From: Microthyrium microscopicum
Taxonomy: Eukaryota; Ascomycota; Dothideomycetes; Microthyriales; Microthyriaceae
Reading direction: 5' to 3'
DNA length: 64,000 nucleotides
Assembly: GCA_010405405.1 (NCBI GenBank)
Contig: MU004237.1
Span: 476,014-540,013 of the forward strand
Below, one piece after another: positions 33,339-44,507 of this stretch. Both the position numbers and the translations under genes were made by a program. Positions within the stretch are counted from its first letter, which is position 1. The number at the start of each line of letters is the position of its first letter. Under the pieces are notes generated by a model. The model was not told where the DNA came from. It saw nothing but the letters and a program-made list of their open reading frames with translations, and searched no databases.

Positions 33339-33984
33339 ATCTGAAGCATCATGGTGCATGGAGGGGACCAAGTCAAAAGTTACACGCAAATTTGGGTTCG
33401 CTCAAAAGCGTAGGTTCCTCAAAACATACACTATGTGTCGTTGATTAACACCATTTTAGCTCAAGACAGTATCATGAGGTATTACAGCATAATAAATGCC
33501 ACGAAACCATAATCTTTCAATCATAACCAGGTCAAGAAGAAACGTCGTCTGGTTGAATGCAATAGGTGATTTGGCTTACCTAATATTTGGGCTGAATCAT
33601 AGTGGGAAAGTGTCATAAAACTACGTTGATGCTAATTACAATAATATGTTACACACAGCAGTATACATACATACATACAAATTCGACGCCCCTGCCAAAT
33701 AATACCTCTATTTCTCTCGGGATAGTTCTCCAATCATCAACTCGTTGAAGACTCAAAAAAACCACGCTCAAAGCAAGCAAAACAAAACCTCCAGAGCGCT
33801 AGAAAGGTTGTAAGAGAAGAAAAAACGATACAAGCATTGCAGACACAGTAGCAAAAGAGAAAAGAAAGCAAAAGCAATCCATCAATGGGCCAAAATTGAA
33901 TAGGGTGGTGCTGGTCAAAGTCGAAGTTTTAATCACGAGCAGCAGATGGTGAGTATATTTACTACTCAGTTGCGATTGCCCTTC
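33339..33984. other. Intergenic, left of the 5S gene
   Basis: No gene was seen. A short tetranucleotide run (ATAC/CATA units) lies near 33660-33680. Confidence 0.4.
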
Positions 33985-34103
33985 ACGTACGGCCATAGGT
34001 CGAAGAATACAAGGCGTCCCGTCCGCTCCGCCCTATTTAAGCTTCGAACCGGTTGATTAGTAGTACCGTGGGTGACCAGGCGCGAATCCCAACTGCTGTA
34101 CGT
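33985..34103 (+). rRNA. 5S ribosomal RNA gene
   Basis: A 119-base segment matches the 5S consensus in order. The 5' end is ACGTACGGCCATAGG, then GGCGTCCCGTCCGCT (loop B/helix III region), then TTAAGC, TTAGTAGTACCGTGGGTGACC and GCGAATCCC, with the 3' end CTGTACGT. The first seven bases pair with the last bases to form helix I. A run of nine T residues directly after it (34103-34111) is a pol III terminator. The gene stands alone, as is normal in Pezizomycotina, where 5S copies are dispersed. Divergence from my memory of typical copies is moderate, so it may be a variant or an ageing copy. Confidence 0.8.
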
Positions 34104-34111
34104 TTTTTTTT
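34103..34111 (+). terminator. Pol III T-run terminator of the 5S gene
   Basis: Nine consecutive T residues begin at the last base of the 5S gene. Confidence 0.75.
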
Positions 34112-34398
34112 GCCCTCCTGGACTACTGGCAAAGATAAAAATATTTTTCTGGACGTTTTCAAGGTTCTGCCTCGCGCCCCAAAAGTGTTTGGAATTAATT
34201 GAAGTGTACGTTGTGGAGTTGTGGCTGGATATATGTCGACTTCTTGGTATAATCCCTGTCGACGTGAAGTCGCTGGCCGCAACACACTTTTAGCGTGGTA
34301 ATTTTGGAAAGTCAATCATGAGTAATAAGGACATCCCTGTATCCATTTTGGTCAGTTATGCTCGATAGTTATCAAAATCTATGATGGGTAGCGATAAC

Positions 34399-34808
34399 TT
34401 ACGAAATGCTGAGAAGTATGTTTCCGGTATGGGTTGTGATATCGGGCGCTGTTTGCGGCGGTTCACTGTACGGGGAGAAAGGCAATCTGTCTACGACAAC
34501 CGAATGCAGATTCTCTACGGGACGAACTAAATCTATGTTAGGTACGGAATACTTTGAGATTGGACTCTTGGTTACTATGGCGTACCTTGTTGATTCAAAC
34601 TTTGTTCTTTCGCATAATCCAGGCTCTGGTTTTCCTTGCGTATCATTTTATATCTCAAAATAGCAACGATGACTGTGACAACAGCCAATGCAGCTCCTAG
34701 TATTTCCGAAAAAGTACCTGCCATATCAAAGTATGATTTATGATTGGTCACTGGTGCTGGAAAGCTTGTGATATAGGTGGCTGAATGTGGAACGTATGAC
34801 AGATTCAT
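34399..34808 (-). CDS. Small single-pass membrane protein A
   Basis: Two exons: 34808-34586 and 34532-34399, over a 53-base intron (GTACGC donor, CTAAC branch, ATAG acceptor), giving about 118 residues. A short outside segment is followed by one membrane helix (ILGAALAVVTVIVAILRY) and a basic stop-transfer KMIRK. The second exon keeps the frame open for 43 codons as a Pro/Ser-rich tail (FSPYSEPPQTAPD). The end is uncertain: a TAA follows directly, but a GTAAGT at the same place could splice to a short extra exon. I recognise no family; the layout resembles the gene at 36515. Confidence 0.45.
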
Positions 34809-36514
34809 GATTTCTTGAAAACTAACTCAACGCCTAGTTTGGTCGTTTAGGAATTCGTGAAGTATATCGCGTTATTGAAAAGAGTGGGTCAAAGTTCTTG
34901 AGCTTGAATAACGAGTAGCAGCATTCAACGAGCCACTTTATACTACCTTAGCCCAGGAGCGACCGCAATGGTGGGCAAGACAAGGCCACGTCTAAGCCAC
35001 ATACCTCACCCTCTACCTACCTAGGTACCCATGAAGCCATTTCAATAAAAGGCAAGCCCCACTACGGCGGGAAGTGAAATGAGGTGGCAACTGGTACTTC
35101 CAGGAAGCGTACTTGGGCAGTGGTACAAATCATCAGTAAGCCAACACAAGTTGCCTTTCAGAACATCAAGAGTATCTTTTCATGCCGATTATCGTCTTCA
35201 AGATCTGAGAGATCACATCAGATTTAGTTGAGCTTCTACAGATTATGTCGTGTCGGTCCATCATAAATTGGCGACATACGATCTACATTTTTCGACCCTC
35301 GAAACGGTATTCCTCGATAAATAATTTACAGGGCGTTATCATCATCAGAATCATGTGATCAACTATTCGTGAGGACTTAAGAGACAAGATGCCGGCCTGA
35401 ATTAGGAAGTAGTAAACCGCTAGAAGCTGTCTGTGAAAGTGGAAATTGGAGGTGACTACCCATCTTGTCAGATGATCCTACCTGAGGTTACCACTAGGCG
35501 TAAAGATCCAATCGTTAGTCACTGGAAGCAGCCGAGCGGCCGTTGAAATCTCCTGGTGTCACTTGGATCTCCTAGATTAGTGATTGGTTTCTCAGCATGG
35601 CATACTAGCCCATCTGAGGGTAGAAGATGTCGTGATACTGCTTAAATGGGTCTCTTTCGGCGATTTACAGGGCTGTCGAATAGTTGTATCACAGATGATA
35701 GGTTGTTGGCATCTGACAAGAAGCACAAGTACGACTTGTCAAGGGATATTGGACGGGTGATTGACTCCGCCTTACGAAGAACTCTCAGTGAAAGCCAGCA
35801 CTACCAGCGATATTTCATATACTTAAAGAAACGTTCTGAGCCTATAGAAACTCCGACTGCCCTCACGCTACTTTACAAATATTCCCGGTAGCTACCGATT
35901 TAGGTAGTAGGTATGATGTCCGGATAAATTAACTCAGGCAATGATCAAGAACAACGTAATTGATCATGTCAGCAAACATGTAGCGATGGAAAGTTTCAAC
36001 ATTGTTACAACGCTGGGAGGTGAAGCTTATATAGACTTTTTGATAATGTAATGCATCTAAATCTGGCTCAAATCTAGGTCCATGTGCGGCTCCGATGTTT
36101 AACGGCTCCCGTATCTTGAACAGTAAAAACGTATCACCATTGGAGCTCTTGTGCCCTTAATTTGTGCTTGCCATGACTTATATCGCAATTGCAGTGGTAA
36201 GATTTTATGATTCCGCTACAAAATGTTGTCGTGGCACTTGTTGCCTCACTTTGTCGAGCTTCTTGACTGGGGTTCGATGAGCGTCCTGTCTTCCAGTATG
36301 TCTGCTAGTGGGATTCCGAGCCATCGGACAGATGGCTTCTTTCCAGTAAGTGGCTAAGCGCGATGTCCATACCAGTCGAACCATGACGATGGTGTTTGCT
36401 TGTGTTGGTGATCTTTCACATTTGTTGCCGTCCAGTGTTCTCGATGGAGATGTTTTGCAGGGCGACGATGGTATGATCTACGGGTGGAGAGCCTGATATT
36501 TCTTCCAGTCAGCT
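34809..36514. other. Intergenic, gene-poor stretch
   Basis: About 1.7 kb. The plus frame at 35646-35891 has no recognised content. TA-rich short palindromes of the CCTAGGTACC type occur near 35020. Nothing supported. Confidence 0.4.
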
Positions 36515-36730
36515 TTATGCATGGATTGATCTGGGTAAAGTCAACAACTCGCCTAACTCAGGATCTGTGTCTCCCAGAGATTCACGAGTCCTGTGCTGTC
36601 TAATTCGAAAGCAACGAATAACTGTCCCCAATAGTACAGTACTAACTAGTGTGCTAGCTACTGCAACTACTGCCCCTACTATCTGCGAGGTATACTCGAC
36701 CGAGGAGCGTGTTGATAGGATAGGTGACAT
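36515..36730 (-). CDS. Small single-pass membrane protein B
   Basis: A 71-residue single-exon frame from an ATG. About 15 outside residues come first, then one long hydrophobic helix (IVGAVVAVASTLVSTVLLGT), then a basic IRCFRIRQHR stop-transfer and a short acidic tail. The order of parts matches the gene at 34399-34808, but sequence similarity is weak. No family was recognised. It may be a chance frame; the clean topology is the only support. Confidence 0.35.
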   Translation of the reverse strand: MSPILSTRSSVEYTSQIVGAVVAVASTLVSTVLLGTVIRCFRIRQHRTRESLGDTDPELGELLTLPRSIHA

Positions 36731-39700
36731 CTCTTCGATCTTCAGGTTGGGTTACTTGACTCTGTGGCACTGTGCAAACCGAAAATCAGTTCGGTTTGTG
36801 CAAACACAGTTGGCTTGATCGAGGGTAGGTGGATCATTATATCTTGTTTTGATAAAAAATCCTTGATATCTGCAGGGCGAAGAGTACAAATCGCCCACGA
36901 TAGGCAAGTTCTTTCCACGATTGTACTTGAGAGAGAACCATGGGAGCTATGATCGCTCCATGTTCATCCTTTTAGGTCCTTAACGCTTCAAGGAATGGCT
37001 CTCGCCCCGGTCCGCAGGGACCACGGGTGGAAAGCGGGAAACTATCCGGTAGGCTGCTGGATTGCAATGGGATTGAGCCTATTCGCTCATCCCTACAATT
37101 CTGTATTTACTAAACAAATCAGAATTCATGAGACCTTCGACTCAATTCTGTCCACGCGGACAACACCCCTGGTCTGGGATGCATCCATGGGGTCGTGAGT
37201 TGCTTTCGCTCTGCATACCAATTTTCTGCGACGTCATGACCCGACTGCGATCACTGCTCTCAAGAGAATCCAATGTATTGCAGGGCGGACGTAAACGCAT
37301 TGACGAATGTCAGATAACAGAAAGACGTCTTTAAAGCGCTCGAACTCTTTGATTGTGCATAAACGGTACATTCATACTGCATGAAGACCGCACGCATCAG
37401 GCTGAGATTAGAGAATGAAGAATCGGTGAGCAATACCAGATGTGGGTGGTATTAGTGACCGATCACAATAGCATAGAACGTGGTTTGTGAACGACGCCTT
37501 GCTGCATGAGGTGCATGTCCACCTGCGATTGACTTCAATGGCGAGGCGGCTGATGTTCATGATGCAGTAGGCCTCAACCCAACCTCCAAGGTGCCACGCC
37601 GCCACTTAATAGTAGGTAGGTTCGCGAGTGATTGGTGCGGGACACTGATCTGAAGCAGGCACGACATATTCTTTGAAGGGCATCGACTCATAACTGCATC
37701 AAGGAGCTTTTGGAAGGCCGAAAGCTACCTAGTGTAATGATGCACTGTATAAGTAACCAAAACATGTTAAGAGTTTGAAGATCGACTCTAGTCTAGGTAG
37801 GTACACATCTTCTGCCGCTCTCTACCCCTCTAAGAACTTTTATTCACTTTGTGGATTGCGGCATTTTAGACTTGCCGCGCTCCGGCACTGATTGTTGCTG
37901 GTTGATACTACTGCATAACACATGTGTGGTCATGTAGCCCAAAAGGCAAGCACACTATCATTTTTGTTCTTAATTAGCGACCGCTATGAGAGCAAGAGTT
38001 TTGCTTCTCTTTCCATGCCACAAAATACTCTAAAAGCTAAATTAGTATCAAATTGGCAGGCTGATATCCCGAGTCTAGCCCAATAGGTAGAAACTGAAGG
38101 CTGCGTGATCTTACAGGCCTACATCCTGTCTTGTAAAACACATATTGCTTTTGCTTGAACACAATTGACAATACCTTGAAGCAAACGGCATGCATAGCAG
38201 GCCGTTGTGTTCTTCTTGTTGGCCAGATCAGGCCTCAGCTTAGGCCTCATAGTACGCATGAGGTTTCTCTTTTGGGAGTAAAGCGCTAGCCATGCAGCTA
38301 TCTGATATGATAGGCAGTGGAAAGGCAACTTGCTGCCTGGTTTTTGCAAACCTCTGTCACCCACACTTCTGAAATTCGTCAGGGCAATAATTTTCTCATG
38401 GTCGAACAAAGCACTTGGTCAGCCAAAATTTGATGAGCAATTGATCATAGCATAATAAATTTTGGAAAACTTGATTTATGGAATAGAGTCAATAGACAGC
38501 TACGACCATGAAAGTATTCGCTTGAAGACACTAGGGGTGGTCGGCGGAGTAGTTTGCCTTACATGGTTGGTCCCCTGGGAGACATCACATTTGGTGCAGC
38601 AGTATTCTTGAGACGGCGTCCAGACACTCTCGAAAAAGCCTGGTGTAGTTCTTCGCTGGCTACGTTCTTTCATTGGAACCAAGCAATGAAAGAAGCTAAT
38701 CGTTAAGTCGGGGATCCAACTAGATTCTCCGCTGCAACTTGTCACCCAATGGATCACCAGTTCAAACAGAATTTGAAACATGGAAGAGCAGGATTGTTGA
38801 AAAGTGCATGCACAGTAAAATGGCTACAAGGCGTGAAGGCAGGTCAACAGGCTTTGAGCGCTAGCTGCGATAAATAAATTCATGGCGAGGCGATGCGCTG
38901 GCATGTAAAAAACCCTAGTTCAAATTGAATGTAAATACCATCAAGTTATGGTGATAGTATGAAGATGTCCGCTAATCCTGCCGGGTTGGTTCCAGGTGGC
39001 TGGATGACCATGTTTGTCTAGCTTGACTTGTCGATTTTCGACATTAGACCTTCCATGCTCCAGGAAAGCCACAGTCTTCTCTCATGCAAAGAGTGATTAT
39101 GGGGCGATTTTATACTGGCTGATTAGTCGAGCTCATGGTGGGTGGGCGCAAACAGCAGACGGCATATATTAGGTCAACTAAGTCTATCTGCAGACCGCTC
39201 ACTTCCTTGTCCTGAGTCCACCTCACCGACGAAAGTCCCCGTATGAAGATGGACTGCTTTGCCATGTATTTCTATCTTCTAAACTTCACGCTAATGACTT
39301 TCAGGCCGGGAATATTGACGCTGCTGGGGAAAGTCTACCTAAAAGAATGGAAATTGTGGAAAGCAAAGTACGTTTACAATGATTTGGGCACGCAAACCCC
39401 AAACGTCATACTGCTCAGGAGCTCAAGGACTGGTATGTACGAGCGAGTTACGCCTCCTGAGCGCCGATCGCATTGCGAGTCGTCTTGTTATCCGGCTGAG
39501 CAAATAGCTTTAGCAGACAAGCAAAACGAATGTGCCAATTCCCAAACATGTCCTGTTGATTGGTAAGGATGCATGACGTTTTGGAGCCTATATTGCAACG
39601 AAAGCAACTAGAGATGAATGGATCTTTCTGTGCGCCATCGCATCCATCAACATCCAAATTTCACGCTGCTTCAGTTATGACTTAATAGGACCAGACGCCT

Positions 39701-39794
39701 TTCAGGGTCACTTGACTTCTGAAGGTCATCAATCTATTATCGAGCTTGGCTACATGGTTTAGCTAAAAAGAAATAGCCGCATTATGTGCAAGTC
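36731..39794. other. Intergenic, gene-poor stretch
   Basis: About 3 kb. Many short frames occur (36995-37334, 38119-38409, 38500-38781, 39243-39566), none with recognisable content or a convincing splice model. The one at 39243 has a hydrophobic start and several cysteines, but its frame is doubtful. No repeats or RNA genes were found. Confidence 0.4.
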
Positions 39795-40028
39795 ATGTCC
39801 AAAATGACAAAATTCTATCTCCTAGTATACACAAATGTGATGGCACTTGGGGCCGCTGTAGTACAAACTCTACCTCCTCCAATCACAGATGTCATATCTT
39901 TGAGATCAACTTGCCGGGAAAATGAGAGTAAGCCTCTTCGCTCAATCTGTACATTGGCAATGACCGGTCACTGCGGGCATGCGCAATGCAAGGACAACTG
40001 TAGAATACCTAACTTCGAAGCAGAGTGA
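39795..40028 (+). CDS. Candidate small secreted cysteine-rich protein
   Basis: An ATG at 39795 opens 77 residues. A basic start (MSKMTK) and a hydrophobic stretch (FYLLVYTNVMALGAAVV) look like a signal peptide, followed by TLPPPITD and a mature part with five cysteines in the last 40 residues (STCRE, SICT, HCGHAQCKDNC). Size and composition fit effector-like small secreted proteins. An odd cysteine number and the isolated position leave open an unrecognised intron or a chance frame. No homologue is known to me. Confidence 0.4.
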   Translation: MSKMTKFYLLVYTNVMALGAAVVQTLPPPITDVISLRSTCRENESKPLRSICTLAMTGHCGHAQCKDNCRIPNFEAE

Positions 40029-41235
40029 AGTTTCTCGAATTATGGCTTGCGCTTCAACAAATCTAGATTAATAGACACACTCAATGGTTGCATATACGAG
40101 CATCTAATAGGCTCCCCTCAGAGATTTGAAATATAAATCACAGAAATGGGTGAAAAATATATGGCTGTTTGATATTTGTAGCGAATAGGGGCAATAAACA
40201 ACGGCTGAGTAAGCAGCAGACGCGTCTCAGTTTGAGCCTCAAAATCACAACAACAAACACATCGCGACTCACCTAACTCCAACCTCAATGCACTCTCTTT
40301 ACTTCCCCTATCTCTCAAATAAATCTTTGGCTTCTTCGAAATACAGTCAGTCCAAGTTTACCCTATGGAATCATGCAAGACCAGCAGAAAGACTCGGTAA
40401 TTCCCTCATGAAGCTCGCCCAGCAGTCTCCTTCCTTTTTCACGTCCCGAGTATGGGCTCTTAGCGTGCCGAGCTTCAGTCCTGGCCTCAACCTCTCTAAA
40501 CAAGTGATGGACGTCTGCGCAAGTCCTCCAGTTCTCTCTCGATGGACATATGGGTCTTTGGTTCCTGGACAGCAGCGTCGTAGCCGCTCCCGCTGGGCCA
40601 AATCATAGCACTATGTAGCGTCAGCGAGAGAAGCTTCCTGTCCACGAGCAGAGTTTCATTGGCTGGTTATCGGGGAGTTCGTGTCACGGCCTGGAGATTA
40701 TTCCATCGCGTCTGGTTCGGACCTACAAAAGGTCGTTGCACCCCTCTGAGAAAAACCTAACAGAATGAAACCGAGAACATGAGTGAGGACAATCGTAAGT
40801 AACTCATGTGTGCTTGGTTTTGGCGCTGATAGGTTTCTAGGCCAATCTGGATGCCCTGACCCACACTGCAAATTCGCATTGGCAGCCTTCCTCAACACTA
40901 CTGGATGAATTTATCATCCCGTCATACCTATCCATGGACCTGCTACATTGCATGTAAGCCGGATTCTTTAGCTTCCGGGACCGTACGCAAGCTAAGTGGT
41001 TTATTTGCACAAAAGGCAAAGCCTCTAGCGACGGACGCCTGAGTAGTGCAAGTGGTAAAGGAGGGCAGGTACGCATTCATGTGCTCGCACAGAAGAAAGT
41101 TTCATTCGTCACTACATAAAACTAGTAATAGAGAGAGGAATATTGTTTATGCCGTACAAACAAGAGTTACGCGAGTATAGAACGAGTGGTGCTGGCAAAC
41201 ACAAACCATGCCTCAGAAAGAAGGGTGATCAGGAG
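40029..41235. other. Intergenic
   Basis: About 1.2 kb. The two overlapping frames near 40288-40608 read on both strands and are not family-like. Nothing supported. Confidence 0.4.
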
Positions 41236-43175
41236 CTAAGGTGCTCCTAGGAACCTCGCATTGTTGATCAAAATCGGGCGGACGGGCACGACCGTGGCCA
41301 CTGAGATGTGTGGCCAGGAGAGAGTGTTGAAGTTGAGCAGAACTGTTTGAGAATATTGAATCTGCGTGGCCTCAACTGCATATCTACCCGCTGGTACATC
41401 TTTATTCACTGGAAAGACGAAGCTGGGAACAGTACCTGGTACAAGGCCTTTGTCTATAGGCTGAAGCTCAGTGGGAGGCGCAAGAAGTTTGCCCTCCGCT
41501 CCGGTCTTAGGTTTCCCTTCTGAAGTTACCTGAGCTACATATTTTGTTGGTAGCAGTATCGTGTAGACGACTGTGGAAATCCAGAAAGTAGACTCAACTT
41601 TCCCGACGCTCGCATTAGGTTTACCATTCAAAGCTCCATCCAGGAAAGCAATATTGGCAGTGCCAATGGCCGGCATAGGGGATGGCGCAACTGGAGCCGG
41701 TGCTTTCCCTTTAGCAGCCGTGGCTGGTAGAAGATTCGTTGATCGCTCAACGAAGGTCTGTTGTGCGACTTTGAGTGCCTGCAAACTTTTGTTGACTTCC
41801 TCTTTTTCTTTTGAAGTCGTCACGCTAGTCAGTTTGAGGTCAATGTCTTTAAGCGCCTTGTCTATCGCGGCTTTTGCATCGTCGATTGCCGCTTTTGCGG
41901 CTAGATGTGGGCATGCTTGTCTCGCGAGAGAGTCGACAGGTAGAGTTGGTAGAGTTGATACAGTGAATTGAATGACTTGGCTGAAAGCTTTCCCAGCATT
42001 GTGGCTCTTTAGGAGGGTGTTTGGATTGTTAACGAGCTCTTGTGTAATTTCCGATGTTGTTGCAATTTTCTGCGGCAATCTCGTCGCAGCTCCGTTGGTA
42101 AGCGAGAAATGAGGCAGTGTAATCTCACCACCTCCGGCCAGAGGGAAGGGCTTCGAGGAAGCAAGCGGAAAATCAGGTTGAAATCCATCGTTTGGCGTGG
42201 CAGGAGACTTTGGATTGTTCATGATTGGTGCTACTTCTCCTTGGGCGTTGATAGTTGTACCATGAGGAATGGATGCCATGCGGCATATTGTAGCGTTGTT
42301 TTGAGGTACCTCAGTTGGCGGAACATGCATAAAAAGTCCGGGTTCGAAATGGATATCTTCGACGTCGTCTTGTTGAGTTGAAACCTTTGCTGCACCCAGA
42401 TTATCAACCGGGATGCGGGAACCCCCTGAGCTTTTGGCGGTGACGTCCCTCACAAGTTGCGTATATGGAATGCCTTTCATGAAAAGGTCATGGCGTTTGC
42501 TGGGCAAAGCCTCGTCGCCTTGCCCAGCCACACGATTGGGAACATCCCCCAGGTTGCCTTTCTTGCTGGGAAATGTCCAAATTTCATGGGTGAGATTGAG
42601 CTCTAAAAGGTCATCATCTGGTAAGGAAATCCCTGGGTTCGCCTTTTGCAATTTTTCCAAATCCGGTGGTTGTTTATCTCCATGAGGTCGGAAGATAAGA
42701 TTGAATCCAGCTAAACCCGTTAGCGTGTTATTCATGTTGAAGTAGTAAAATGCCAGTAGTATTGAAAGCAAGACGTGTGGTCCTCGACTCATAAATGCAG
42801 TTGAAGCACAAGTACCAAAGGTAGCTTCGATTCTAGCCATCGCCGAGCTTGAAAGAATTTGAAGAGCTACCATTAGAGAAAAAGAGAATCGCACTTACGC
42901 CCAGAAAAAGGTCCTATAAGTCGAGCAATGGCGTCTCCATAGTTTTCCTTTCCTACATTGCGACTCGGGAACCGGATAGGATCTGTTTTCGCTGCTACCA
43001 CTGGTGTTGGGGCTGGCGTAGGGGTGGGTACAGCTGCTGGAGAAGTTGCCGTCCCACCAACTAGACTCTTGTCGGCTGATTGAATTTTGAATTCCGCAGG
43101 CAACGAGATGCCAGGAACGGGCTTGCTAAGGAGCTCTGGGGGATAGAAGTCATTGGCGTTGATGTAGTCAGTCAT
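41236..43175 (-). CDS. Heme-binding/peroxidase-like fungal protein
   Basis: Two exons: 43175-42899 and 42710-41236, with a 188-base intron (GTAAGT donor, GCTAAC branch, TTTAG acceptor), giving 583 residues. After the join the sequence reads GPFSGPGFNLIFRPHG. Then come LELNLTHEIWTFPSK, LGDVPNRV, FMKGIPYTQLVRDVT, IHFEPGLFMHVPPTEVP, ICRMASIPHGTTINAQG and, at the end, TQIQYSQTVLLNFNTLSWPHISVATVVP. I know these blocks from a fungal family usually annotated as heme-binding or heme peroxidase-like. An Ala/Lys/Pro-rich insert with coiled-coil character (AAIDDAKAAIDKALKDIDLK) separates the last two blocks and is unusual. No signal peptide is visible. The intron stays open in frame over part of its length, so a longer isoform is possible. 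Confidence 0.7.
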
Positions 43176-44507
43176 AATTGATGTTGTCGCCAAGATGCTT
43201 TGACTAGGGCTGGAATTGAATAGACAAAGAAGTTTTGAAGAGAGCAAAATGGAAAGACGAAGAATACCAGATATAAGAAAGCTTAGCAGAGAGAAGATCG
43301 TGGCCTTGAAATATCTCTCAAGTGCATATACAAGCTTTAGTCTAATGTCACTAAATAGAGCTTGGTAGCAGACTCTGGATCTGCGTCTTCAGAGTCAATG
43401 AAGCATGACTAAATACAGTTCATTGGGCCGATGTGGTCTAGATGCTCTATCGACTGTGTATGGTAGCATGAGGGGAAGCTGAATGTGTCTACATATCAGC
43501 CCTTGGTTTGTGTCTATCCAATTGTAATGTCTCTAGCACTAATGTATCGTATGATGAGCTTCGATTGCGAGCACGATATCCAGCCACTGCTTGAAATATA
43601 TGCTGCAGGAGCACATTTACATATCTCATCAATGTAATAGAGATACATAATTCGTTCTAGACACAAGGATTTGAGACCTCAGCTTTTCGAGACCCTGGGA
43701 ATGAGCACCCATTAAGATCAGGTAAATGTCGTATACCTGCATAAAGGCTGCAGCTGGGTGGACAAACACCTCAGCCTTATCTGAAGGAGTGTTATTTCCC
43801 GTTTGTTGCGCTATCTCGTTTATGCAGTTGATTGACTTTTCGATAAGTGCCGCGAGGCCGTGAGTCTCGAGCAGTCTGAAGCGCAATTCATATCTTGGCA
43901 GATAATAATGTGCATCTCAGCTATCGGGAAGGTGGTGATCATACTCTATTTCACGACTTTTTGAGACTGGGCATGTTATCGACGTGCAGTTCAGCTCCTG
44001 TGAATCAGCCTTATGTGCTCATTGTTGCAGAATGCCAAGACCCGGTAAGGCTGTCTCGGCATGCAACTTGGGAATCCTTCGCCCGTTGCAGTAAATCTAA
44101 ACGAGTCTGGCGATACGTCTAGACAATCCGGCAGGGGATCCAGAATCTATCCTCAAGTCTAGATTCTCAGCCCTATTCAAACGAGCGGAGTAATTGAGCT
44201 ACTCGGCGTTCACCATTGGTCAAGCACGGTGAAGAGACAGGCAATTGGGCACGGGGTTGGACGTCCTGCAGGACGGCACGGCACGGCACACTCTACTGCA
44301 GGGTAGAAGATGAGTGAGGGATTAAGCCATGGCTCAGGCCCAGGTTGGGTAGGTTGAGCGGTTAGCACTATACTGCGAGCTAGAACCGAACAAGTATCAT
44401 TGTATTCGTAGTCAGATAGTCAAATGTAAGAATCTCAAGTAATAGAAGTCGTCACTCAGATGGGATACACATCATGTGCCAACCAGAGAAACTGAATGGC
44501 AAGGCAC
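43176..44507. other. Intergenic between heme protein and copper oxidase genes
   Basis: About 1.3 kb with a GC-rich patch near 44265-44295 that holds the palindrome GTCCTGCAGGAC followed by three CGGCA units. The minus frame at 43629-43886 lacks an ATG and is not called. Confidence 0.4.

Noticed and set aside
39243-39566. 107-residue plus frame with hydrophobic start and cysteines
   Set aside because: Frame and possible introns conflict: the best splice sites lead into other frames, so no coherent protein can be supported.
41236-42894. Longer reading of the heme-protein exon starting MRFSFSL with a signal-like start
   Set aside because: The segment lies inside what looks like an intron with good donor, branch and acceptor; the spliced form restores the family start and joins the upstream Pro-rich exon.
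43629-43886. 85-residue minus frame between the heme and oxidase genes
   Set aside because: It begins with TTG, not ATG, has no known motif and no splice partner.
44265-44300. Palindrome GTCCTGCAGGAC with CGGCA repeats
   Set aside because: Too short and isolated to assign as an operator or mobile element end.
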